A program made the translations under genes and the position numbers. The notes beneath the pieces are model-generated. The model was not told the origin of the DNA, ran no database searches, and worked only from the letters and a program-made list of their open reading frames with translations. A stretch of 7,225 bases of DNA from contig JAJYCH010000239.1 in assembly GCA_021778575.1 (NCBI GenBank), positions 1-7,225 of the forward strand, read 5' to 3'. Every line of letters begins with the position of its first letter. The first letter of the stretch is position 1. Below are positions 1 through 5,397 of this stretch, one piece after another. Source of the stretch: Planctomycetota bacterium. Its GTDB lineage: Bacteria; Planctomycetota; Planctomycetia; Isosphaerales; Isosphaeraceae.

Positions 1-606
1 CCCGAGCATGTCTATGGGCCTAGCTATGAAAACTGGATCGTCCAGAAGCGCGTCCCGGCAAGCTATGCCGCGTGCGGATCGGGCACCGCGGTTCAGCTTT
101 ATCAGGACACCGATCTGGTCGGCAACCCGCTGGGCTCGAACCTTTCCAACGGAGCCTTCCAGCTCGAACGAAACGCGAACGCGGGCGGCAAGCGGATGAC
201 GATCCCGATGATCCTCGACGGCCTGTCGAACACGATCTTCCTGGGCGAAGAATACTTCCAGTTGAAGACGACCTACAGCGTCGCCGAGCTCGACCTGGAA
301 GGTGTGGCGCGTCGCAAGGCGGTCTGGGAGTTCGGCTCGGATAGCATCGACTGCCAGTACGGGATGAACGAGGCGTTCGGCAGCACCGGCGTGCCGATCA
401 ACCTGAAGTCGCCCGGTCCGAACGTCTTCAGCGGTCCTCAGCTCGAAGCGTACATCGCCAGCTACGGCAGTATGCACCCCGGCGGGGCGAACTTCTTGAT
501 GGGCGACGGCAGCGTCCGCTTCATCAAGCAGACCATCGCTCCGGCCGTCTACTCCGGCCTGGGAACCCGCGCCGGCAGCGAGGTCATCAGCGCTGACAGC
601 TATTGA
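1..606 (+). CDS. DUF1559 domain protein, C-terminal part (5' end outside window)
   Basis: The frame is open from the first base to the TGA at 604-606, so 201 C-terminal residues are visible and the start lies upstream. The family-defining feature is the C-terminal H-X9-DG signature: His at 475-477 lies ten codons before Asp-Gly at 505-510, inside 'MHPGGANFLMGDGSVRFI'. Upstream segments 'ASYAACGSGT', 'ILDGLSNTIFLGEE' and 'STGVPINLKSP' also fit the family. DUF1559 proteins are greatly expanded in Planctomycetes. Complete members usually begin with a type IV pilin-like prepilin methylation segment, which here would be outside the window, and they are presumed to be exported pseudopilin-like surface proteins. 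Their molecular function is not established. A strong hairpin follows 36 nt after the stop, so the gene probably ends its own transcription unit. Family assignment is secure and function is not. Confidence 0.9.
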   Translation, partial: PEHVYGPSYENWIVQKRVPASYAACGSGTAVQLYQDTDLVGNPLGSNLSNGAFQLERNANAGGKRMTIPMILDGLSNTIFLGEEYFQLKTTYSVAELDLEGVARRKAVWEFGSDSIDCQYGMNEAFGSTGVPINLKSPGPNVFSGPQLEAYIASYGSMHPGGANFLMGDGSVRFIKQTIAPAVYSGLGTRAGSEVISADSY

Positions 607-642
607 GCCGCGACTCCTCCCGTCGAATCTTTCGGTTCCAAG

Positions 643-672
643 GCCCGGGGCGCTCCAGCGAGCGCCTCGGGC
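643..672 (+). terminator. GC-rich hairpin after the DUF1559 gene
   Basis: Bases 643-655 pair with 660-672 over 13 positions, all Watson-Crick except one G-T at 648/667, around the tetraloop CAGC (656-659). This is the strongest local hairpin I found in the window. It lies 36 nt after the DUF1559 stop and 46 nt before the next start. The nearest T-run, TCTTTTT at 693-699, is about 20 nt past the stem, so it is not a textbook intrinsic terminator. It may terminate with help, or stabilise the 3' end of the message. Confidence 0.55.
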
Positions 673-707
673 TGATTGCATGTTCGCATGAGTCTTTTTG
701 AGTGAAT

Positions 708-712
708 GGGAG
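708..712 (+). promoter_or_regulatory. Ribosome binding site that fixes the start of the propeller gene
   Basis: GGGAG at 708-712 sits 6 nt before ATG 719-721. The frame also has an upstream TTG at 698, but choosing it would put this Shine-Dalgarno sequence inside the gene and add seven residues before the natural basic-plus-hydrophobic signal anchor. The ATG is therefore preferred. Confidence 0.65.
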
Positions 713-718
713 TCGGTC

Positions 719-2647
719 ATGAAGATCCGTCGTCGGCCCGTGTCAGTCGCTCTGGCTCTGCTCGGCCTGGTGGTTGCCGGTGTCGCGGCCTGGTCGTGGG
801 TCGCGTCGCGGGACCGGATGTCGATCCCGTCCGCCCCGGCGCTATCCGTGCGTGTTCTCGCGAAGCCGGGGCATCCGGTCGTTTTCACCTCGCGGACCGA
901 GGCGACCAGTCTTCAGCCCGAGGCTCCCGAAACCGAGCCGTATCGCGAGCCGGTTCTGATCCCCTGGGCGGCTCGCGAAGGGCGGCTTCGCCTGCTCGAT
1001 GGCGACGGCCGCCTGTTCGAGCTGACCTGGGGCCGGCGACTCGCGGATGGATCAACGTTGATCGACGTCATGAGCCCGTCGGTCTCGCTCGATGGTCGGC
1101 GGGTCCTGTTCGCCGGGCGATCCGGCGCTCGCGACCGCTGGCGGATCTACGAGATCGGTGTCGACGGCTCGGGGCTCCGGCGGTTGACGGGTGGTCCCGA
1201 CGACCCGGGGTGCGTGGCTGTGCCACCACTCCGGTTTCGAGCCGATGCCTCGAAGCTCTCCGACCAGGAGCGCCGGAAGCTGGATTACGACGACGTTGAT
1301 CCCACCGACCTCGGTCCGAACGGATTCGCCTTTGCCTCTAGCCGACTCCCCGACCTCGGCCGCGACCAGAGCCGACGGGCCACCCAGATCTGGACCTGGC
1401 GACCCGGCGAGCCGACCCCGGAACCGGTAACGGCCAACCGAAATAACGACCGCTGGCCGATCCTCCTTGCCAGTGAGCAGATCCTTTTCAGCCTCTGGAG
1501 CCGCAATCGAGAGGCCGTCACGGCCGACCTGACCGAGGTCCGACCGATCGCGCAAGGCGGGGATTTTGCGACCCGACCGACTGATCAGTGGATGGCCGCC
1601 ATCGTGATGACCAACGCGGCGCAGTTCGGCTATGCGATCAAGAGTGTCGAGCCGGTCTGGCGGCCTCGACCGCTGTTCAACGGACGGATCGCTTTCATGA
1701 CCGCCCCGCGCCCTGGTGCTCCGCTACGACTGGCGCAGGCCGACTGGGGTTATATCCGGACCTCGCCGAGTTCTTTCGCCGCTGGCGAGACCCTTCCTGA
1801 TGAAGGCGGAGCCCGGCTCGACCTGGGGCCGAACCGCGATTCTGAGGGGCGTGAGCTGACGACCGCCTGCCCGTCGGCGGCTCCAGATCACTCGGTTCTC
1901 TTCGCCGGGGCACCGGTCAACGCTGGCCCGGCCTCGTTCGCTCTCTACAGGGTCGCCGACGACTGGACCACCACCACACCGGTTCCCGAGCGGATCTTCG
2001 ACGACCCCGCGCTGGTCGACGCCGAGCCGGTGGCCGTTTATGCTCGCCATTTCAACCCCGAACCCCGACCGCTGTCGAGGATTCTTGCCGATGGGTATCA
2101 TCCGCCCGAGAGCGTCACGCTGGCCTCGGGTGCAAAATATGCCGGGCCGATGGGGTATCTCGAAAACGTCGCTCTGAGCGCCGCAATCCGCAACCCGATC
2201 CCCTGGCACGACCGATCGGGTGGCAAACAAGTTGATCCTCGCGTGAACCCGCTGGTCGCCCCGCCCCCCAACGTGAAGGCAATCGCGGTCTACTCGGCGA
2301 ATCGCGACCGCTTCGACGATCCCGACCAGCTCCGGATCATCGGAACCTGGGAAAAGCAAGCGGTGGTCCCCGTGATCAACGAGGACGACCTGATGGCCTG
2401 GGTGCCGAGCCATCCGCTCAACCCATCAGTACTCGTCGGGCTGGACGACCAGGGGAAAATCGCTCGATGGCTGGGTGTCTCGTCGACAACGCGCCCGCCT
2501 CGGACCTATTTCGCCTACGCCGGCGACCATTACAGCGGCGTGCGAACGAACGGCTACCACTACTGCAACGGCTGCCACACCGGGCACACGTTCACGGTCC
2601 TCGACCCCACCGAACGGACCGCTCCGTGGAGCAAGTCCCGTCCTTGA
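719..2647 (+). CDS. Membrane-anchored PD40-like propeller protein with C-terminal heme c motif
   Basis: With the ATG at 719 the product is 642 aa. Residues 1-6 (MKIRRR) are basic and about 7-29 are hydrophobic, giving a signal anchor or uncleaved signal peptide that places the rest in the periplasm. TolB/PD40-like blades are recognisable, for example residues 119-158 ('SPSVSLDGRRVLFAG' followed by 'RIYEIGVDGSGLRRLTGG'), 203-227, 310-329 and 388-412. The C-terminus carries one CXXCH site, C616-N-G-C619-H620, the covalent heme c attachment motif. The arrangement, with 'LVGLDDQGKIARW' about 45 residues before the CXXCH, recalls planctomycete proteins annotated by similarity to the middle domain of hydrazine synthase alpha subunit. 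That is a fold resemblance and not evidence of hydrazine chemistry. The sequence suggests a periplasmic electron-transfer or redox-sensing role, with unknown partner. It stands alone between the hairpin at 643-672 and a terminator at 2662-2690. Propeller and heme calls are good; the role is open. Confidence 0.85.
   Translation: MKIRRRPVSVALALLGLVVAGVAAWSWVASRDRMSIPSAPALSVRVLAKPGHPVVFTSRTEATSLQPEAPETEPYREPVLIPWAAREGRLRLLDGDGRLFELTWGRRLADGSTLIDVMSPSVSLDGRRVLFAGRSGARDRWRIYEIGVDGSGLRRLTGGPDDPGCVAVPPLRFRADASKLSDQERRKLDYDDVDPTDLGPNGFAFASSRLPDLGRDQSRRATQIWTWRPGEPTPEPVTANRNNDRWPILLASEQILFSLWSRNREAVTADLTEVRPIAQGGDFATRPTDQWMAAIVMTNAAQFGYAIKSVEPVWRPRPLFNGRIAFMTAPRPGAPLRLAQADWGYIRTSPSSFAAGETLPDEGGARLDLGPNRDSEGRELTTACPSAAPDHSVLFAGAPVNAGPASFALYRVADDWTTTTPVPERIFDDPALVDAEPVAVYARHFNPEPRPLSRILADGYHPPESVTLASGAKYAGPMGYLENVALSAAIRNPIPWHDRSGGKQVDPRVNPLVAPPPNVKAIAVYSANRDRFDDPDQLRIIGTWEKQAVVPVINEDDLMAWVPSHPLNPSVLVGLDDQGKIARWLGVSSTTRPPRTYFAYAGDHYSGVRTNGYHYCNGCHTGHTFTVLDPTERTAPWSKSRP
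2564..2578 (+). other. CXXCH heme c attachment site
   Basis: Codons TGC-AAC-GGC-TGC-CAC encode C616-N-G-C-H620. It is the only CXXCH in the protein. A second histidine follows at residue 623 (H-T-G-H), which could be a metal or distal ligand, though that is inference. Because the protein has an N-terminal export signal, the motif would face the periplasm, where cytochrome c maturation occurs. Confidence 0.7.
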
Positions 2648-2661
2648 AGCACGCCGGCCGC

Positions 2662-2690
2662 AGAACATCAACAAGTTCGGATGTTTTTTT
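2662..2690 (+). terminator. Probable intrinsic terminator of the propeller gene
   Basis: AACATC (2664-2669) pairs with GATGTT (2680-2685), and the helix can extend outward through 2663/2686 (G-T) and 2662/2687 (A-T). A run of seven T follows on the descending side at 2684-2690. It begins 15 nt after the propeller stop codon. The stem is AT-rich and only 6-8 bp, so strength is uncertain, but the position and T-run fit Rho-independent termination on the plus strand. Confidence 0.5.
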
Positions 2691-2720
2691 GTTGATTCGA
2701 CGTGGGACATCAACAAGTTC
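2665..2720. repeat. 14-bp direct repeat with an inverted core between the copies
   Basis: ACATCAACAAGTTC occurs exactly at 2665-2678 and again at 2707-2720, a 42-bp period. Between them, TTGTTGAT (2689-2696) is the perfect reverse complement of the ATCAACAA core of either copy (2667-2674 or 2709-2716). The inverted copy can pair with only one repeat at a time. The stretch is markedly more AT-rich than the surrounding genes and lies between convergent stop codons. No coding role is apparent. Confidence 0.7.
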
Positions 2721-2722
2721 AA

Positions 2723-2736
2723 CGATAACAATATCG
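2723..2736. repeat. Short perfect hairpin near the 3' end of the minus-strand operon
   Basis: CGATA (2723-2727) and TATCG (2732-2736) are perfect inverted repeats around ACAA. It lies 8 nt beyond the stop of the last minus-strand gene, where a terminator would be expected. The 5-bp stem is short and there is no good T-run on the minus strand after it, so its terminator role is only tentative. Confidence 0.3.
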
Positions 2737-2743
2737 GATGCAC

Positions 2744-3076
2744 TCAGCCCTGAGCCCGGAGCAAGATCACCAGCATCACGGGGATCATCAAGGCCATGAT
2801 GACGAGGAGCAAGCAGCCCAGGGTGATGACCATCTCGGTCTGCTTTTCGGGCGGAGCGGCGTTCATCCGGTCGGCGGATTTGAGGAAGCTGGCGACGAAC
2901 AGGTTCAAGGTGATCGCCACGGCGGCGATGAACAGGGTGAACTCGATCCCCGGTCCGAGCCGGGTGGACTGGATCACCAGCGCCACGTCGACTCCGATGA
3001 CCGCCGTGAGGATCATCAGCGCTCGGATCGACCACGGCTTGCGACGCATGACTCGGTTCTCTCGGTCGGTTCGCAT
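2744..3076 (-). CDS. Small three-helix membrane protein, second of a tandem paralogous pair
   Basis: The product is 110 aa from the ATG at 3076, with hydrophobic segments at about residues 17-36, 45-65 and 82-106. The short loop between helices 2 and 3 is charged ('KSADRMNAAPPEKQTE'). I do not recognise a named family. The protein resembles its upstream neighbour: SIRALMI here against SIRGLMI there, then an Ile-Glu/Phe-Glu step into helix 2, a basic connector and helix 3. The start at 3076 directly abuts the neighbour's stop (TGAATG), which suggests translational coupling. An alternative ATG at 3049, giving 101 aa, aligns exactly with the paralogue's first methionine (M-x-R-x-x-x-SIR-x-LM) and has a weak GAGAG 9 nt upstream, so the true start is ambiguous. 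It is the last gene of the minus-strand unit. Function unknown. Confidence 0.72.
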   Translation of the reverse strand: MRTDRENRVMRRKPWSIRALMILTAVIGVDVALVIQSTRLGPGIEFTLFIAAVAITLNLFVASFLKSADRMNAAPPEKQTEMVITLGCLLLVIMALMIPVMLVILLRAQG

Positions 3077-3406
3077 TCAGAACTTTCCCGAGCTGAAGAA
3101 CAGGACCGACAGGATCACGACCGCCAGCATCGTCGTGTAAAGGCCGAAGATGACCGGCGGCGACGGGGGCGACTTCAGGATTCGTTGGGCAGACTGGGGC
3201 GAATTTGCCTTGCGGGCGAACTCGCGGTAGATTGCGATGACCATGATGTTCAGGAAAGCCAGGATCATCGCGGCAATATAGACGATCTCGAATCCGGAGT
3301 GACCCACCCCTGCCGCACGCACGGCGCGGGTCAGCGTGGCGCTGTCGAATCCGACGATCACAAGAGCGATCATCAAGCCCCGGATCGAGAACCGGAACCG
3401 TGCCAT
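3077..3406 (-). CDS. Small three-helix membrane protein, first of a tandem paralogous pair
   Basis: The product is 109 aa starting MARFRFSIRGLM. The ATG at 3406-3404 is 2 nt after the aldehyde dehydrogenase stop (TGACCATG) and has AGGGG at 3417-3413, 6 nt upstream, so this start is well supported. The open frame extends further upstream to 3796, but that portion is antiparallel-frame shadow of the dehydrogenase gene. Hydrophobic helices lie at about residues 8-27, 39-61 and 84-104, with a basic connector at 61-78 ('REFARKANSPQSAQRILK'). The F-S-I-R-x-L-M opening is a motif I associate with many small planctomycete membrane proteins. No catalytic motif is visible. Co-transcription with the dehydrogenase is likely from the spacing; a functional link is inference. 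Confidence 0.78.
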   Translation of the reverse strand: MARFRFSIRGLMIALVIVGFDSATLTRAVRAAGVGHSGFEIVYIAAMILAFLNIMVIAIYREFARKANSPQSAQRILKSPPSPPVIFGLYTTMLAVVILSVLFFSSGKF

Positions 3407-3408
3407 GG

Positions 3409-4902
3409 TCAGCCCCTGGGGTGGAAGATCCGCCGGTAGCCCGCAAAGATTTTGGTCATCAAAGGGGTGTACGGGAAGAGGTGAGGGCGAAATCCACCCG
3501 GTTTTCGGGTATGAATCACCCGAGGCTGGGCCAGTTCGCGAAGTCCGGCGACGCCGCGAATCCGTCCGAAACCGCTCGACTTGCCGCCGCCGAACGGGGC
3601 GGCGGCGTGCGCCGAGGTGGTGACGGCCTCGTTGATGGCGACGGTGCCGACTTCGAGCCGGAGCGCGACCGACCGGGCCTGCCGGAGGTCTCGACCCCAG
3701 ACGCTCGCCGACAGGCCGAACTCGCTGGCGTTGGCGGCCTCGATCGCCGCTTCGGCCGTTTCCACGCCCCGGACCACGACCACCGGCCCGAAGCAACCGG
3801 CGAGAACCTGTTCCACCTCGGAAGTCGTGGCGAGCAAGACGGTTGGAGCATAAAACGAGCCAGGGCCGGCGATCGGATGGCCACCGGTCAGGACCGCTGC
3901 CCCCGCGCCGATGGCTCGCTCGATCGTCGCGTGGAAGCGGGCGACGGCGGACTCGCTGATCATCGGACCGACGTCGACCGCCGTGCTCGGGTCGCCGACA
4001 CGGAGCTTTCGGGCTCGAACTGCGAGAGCTTCTGCCCAGGGAAGTGGATTTCCCACGACGTAAGCGCGCTTCACGGCCACGCAGGTCTGACCAGCGCCCA
4101 CGAAGGACGCCCAGGTCAGGGCCGCCGTGGTGGATTCGAGCGGAGCGTCGGGCAAGATGATCGCGGAGTCGAAGCCGGAAAGCTCGGCGATGGCGGCGAT
4201 TCCGCGACTTCCCAGCTCGGCCAGCACCGCCCGGCCGCTGGCCACTCCTCCGGTAAAAATCGCCTTGTTAATCGCGGAATGAATCAACGATTGGCCAACC
4301 TCGGGACCGCCGAAAACCGCAGTGACCAGGCCCTCGGGGAGGCCGGCTTCCTCGATCGAATCCTGAAGCTTTCGTCCCACTCCGATGGCGAGCTCGGACG
4401 GTTTCCAGACGACTGCGTTACCGCTTGCCAGGCTTTGAGCAATTGCGGGCGCATTGAGCAGAACCGGGTAATTCCAGGTTCCGATGATGCCAATCACGCC
4501 GAACGGGGCCCAGTGCAGACGCGCCGGGGGGATCAGGAGCGCACGCTGCCAGCCACGACCGATCGGTTGATCGGCAAGAGCTTTCCCGGCGTTCCGGATC
4601 GTCCAGCGAATGGCGTCGAGCGACGAGACGACCTCGGCCATTCCCTCGATGGTCGGCTTGCCGACCTCGTCGCGGATGGCGTCGGCCCAGGCGTCGGCGT
4701 CTCGGGCCAGGATCGCCCACCAGCGTTTGAGGACGTTTTGCCGAGCTTTCCAGGAGAGTGCTGCCCAGACGACCTGAGCGTGGGCGGCTCGATCGACGAT
4801 CGAACGGACCTCGGCGGGCGAGGTGGCCGCGACTTGCCCCAACTCCTGGCCATTGGCGGGGTTTCTCGATTTGAGAAATTCGTCGACCAGAGAATCGGTC
4901 AT
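3409..4902 (-). CDS. NAD(P)-dependent aldehyde dehydrogenase family protein
   Basis: The 497-aa length is typical of the ALDH superfamily, whose members oxidise aldehydes to carboxylates using NAD(P)+. Visible signatures are oxyanion Asn144 in GTWNYP, cofactor-binding Lys167 in VVWKPSE, the Rossmann turn FTGGVASG (216-223), general-base Glu240 in AELSGFD, nucleophile Cys274 in GAGQTCV, and PFGGGKSSGFGR (436-447) near the C-terminus. The ELSGFD form departs from the usual ELGGK and suggests a distinct subfamily. The C-terminal 'LFPYTP' with a hydrophobic-basic tail recalls class 3-like enzymes. A notable deviation is residue 369: the Glu two residues before FGPV, which normally binds the nicotinamide ribose, is Gly (AGCFGPV). 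The ATG at 4902 starts 17 nt after the stop of the small upstream gene, with a GGGGA-type ribosome site within that gap. Substrate cannot be assigned. A long plus-strand open frame over the same DNA is a shadow. Confidence 0.93.
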   Translation of the reverse strand: MTDSLVDEFLKSRNPANGQELGQVAATSPAEVRSIVDRAAHAQVVWAALSWKARQNVLKRWWAILARDADAWADAIRDEVGKPTIEGMAEVVSSLDAIRWTIRNAGKALADQPIGRGWQRALLIPPARLHWAPFGVIGIIGTWNYPVLLNAPAIAQSLASGNAVVWKPSELAIGVGRKLQDSIEEAGLPEGLVTAVFGGPEVGQSLIHSAINKAIFTGGVASGRAVLAELGSRGIAAIAELSGFDSAIILPDAPLESTTAALTWASFVGAGQTCVAVKRAYVVGNPLPWAEALAVRARKLRVGDPSTAVDVGPMISESAVARFHATIERAIGAGAAVLTGGHPIAGPGSFYAPTVLLATTSEVEQVLAGCFGPVVVVRGVETAEAAIEAANASEFGLSASVWGRDLRQARSVALRLEVGTVAINEAVTTSAHAAAPFGGGKSSGFGRIRGVAGLRELAQPRVIHTRKPGGFRPHLFPYTPLMTKIFAGYRRIFHPRG

Positions 4903-4919
4903 GAACGGACCGTCCCCGG

Positions 4920-5087
4920 TCAGGCGCAGCAGGCCAGCGGCTGAGTCAGACTGTCGTCATCCACCGTGTCGGCGACGAGCGAGGCGACGAGCCATTCCAG
5001 CGGTAAGCCGAGTTTGCGGGCCTCGGCGCTCAGAATGTCGAAGAGTTCGGCGGAAAGGGTCACGGCCAGCGAAGGCTCAATGTTCAT
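4920..5087 (-). CDS. Putative ribbon-helix-helix DNA-binding protein, 55 aa
   Basis: The protein begins MNIEPSLAVTLSAELFDILS. The pattern fits a CopG/Arc-like ribbon-helix-helix fold: a beta strand at about residues 7-12 (LAVTLS), helix 1 at 13-27, a Gly-Leu-Pro turn at 27-29 and helix 2 at 30-42. A short acidic tail ends in Cys-Cys-Ala. Proteins of this type act as dimers that insert the strand into the DNA major groove, commonly repressing their own operon. ATG 5087 is chosen because GGAG at 5098-5095 lies 7 nt upstream; an in-frame GTG at 5105 would add six residues. No toxin gene of ParE/RelE type is adjacent, so a toxin-antitoxin role is not supported. Instead it heads the aldehyde dehydrogenase unit, suggesting a regulator. 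With such a short protein the fold call is moderate. Confidence 0.7.
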   Translation of the reverse strand: MNIEPSLAVTLSAELFDILSAEARKLGLPLEWLVASLVADTVDDDSLTQPLACCA

Positions 5088-5094
5088 CGTGTCG

Positions 5095-5098
5095 CTCC
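5095..5098 (-). promoter_or_regulatory. Ribosome binding site of the small RHH-like gene
   Basis: On the minus strand GGAG (5098-5095) is separated by 7 nt from the ATG at 5087. This favours the 55-aa product over the 61-aa version starting at GTG 5105, whose coding sequence would cover this site. Confidence 0.55.
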
Positions 5099-5124
5099 AT
5101 TCCACGATTCGGAGTGAGGGCGAG

Positions 5125-5154
5125 TATCAACCTTGACTCAACACCTCTATCAAC
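5125..5154. promoter_or_regulatory. Candidate operator: three TCAAC repeats in helical phase
   Basis: TCAAC occurs at 5127-5131, 5138-5142 and 5150-5154, spaced 11 and 12 bp, close to one helical turn. The outer two copies are both TATCAAC. The array lies 37-67 bp upstream of the RHH-like start, in the expected promoter zone. On the minus strand TTGATA (5153-5148) resembles a -35 box, but a convincing -10 at normal spacing is lacking. Binding by the RHH-like protein is an inference from family behaviour. Confidence 0.3.
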
Positions 5155-5279
5155 ACCCTACGTCACGTTTGGTTGGTTGTCGTCTGCTTGATTTCTCGAA
5201 AGCGGTCGATTCCCAGGCGATGACGAGCCTTAGACGCATAACGTGTGCCAGAGTTCCCCCGATTTTGCGAACGTAGCTT

Positions 5280-5305
5280 TTCGAGACTTCCCATTGAAGC
5301 TCGAA
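5280..5305. repeat. Bulged 10-bp hairpin in the divergent intergenic region
   Basis: TTCGAG (5280-5285) and CTTC (5287-5290) pair with GAAG (5296-5299) and CTCGAA (5300-5305), leaving A5286 as a single bulge and CCATT as loop. No T-run follows on either strand, so it is not an intrinsic terminator. It lies about 90 bp upstream of the methyltransferase start and overlaps its candidate -35 box, which would fit an operator or a structured site. Confidence 0.5.
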
Positions 5306-5323
5306 GTCCTCCTGTATTATCAT
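5294..5323 (+). promoter_or_regulatory. Candidate sigma-70-like promoter of the methyltransferase gene
   Basis: TTGAAG (5294-5299) and TATCAT (5318-5323) are separated by 18 bp and match the consensus at four and five of six positions. An overlapping TATTAT at 5315-5320 would give a 15-bp spacer. This is the most AT-rich stretch before the gene. The rest of the 5106-5397 interval shows no gene I can support. Planctomycete promoters are poorly defined, so confidence is low. Confidence 0.25.
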
Positions 5324-5397
5324 GATCGGCGCAGCCGAGGGATTTTTGAGCCCGGGATAAAACCGGCCGCGAAATCGTTATTTCCGGAGCCGTCGGT

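Noticed and set aside
698..718. Upstream TTG start for the propeller gene
   Set aside because: ATG 719 has GGGAG at ideal spacing and begins directly with the basic-hydrophobic export signal.
719..2647. Hydrazine synthase or anammox metabolism
   Set aside because: Only a loose fold resemblance and one CXXCH are present, and no beta/gamma subunits or other anammox genes are nearby.
2665..2720. CRISPR-like or insertion-sequence end repeats
   Set aside because: Only two direct copies exist, too short for CRISPR, and there is no transposase or target-site duplication.
2738..3439. Plus-strand 233-codon frame rich in His, Asp and Glu, resembling a metal-binding protein
   Set aside because: The His/Asp/Gln richness is what the complement of hydrophobic Met/Ile/Val codons gives. 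The opposite strand encodes two convincing membrane proteins with good starts and operon spacing.
3400..4944. Plus-strand open frame of 514 codons across the dehydrogenase region
   Set aside because: It is fully antisense to a gene with all ALDH motifs, has low-complexity Arg/Gly/Asp-rich content, and shows no family signature. It is a high-GC shadow.
4920..5087. Antitoxin of a toxin-antitoxin pair
   Set aside because: The adjacent gene is a full-length aldehyde dehydrogenase and no small toxin-like gene flanks it on either side.
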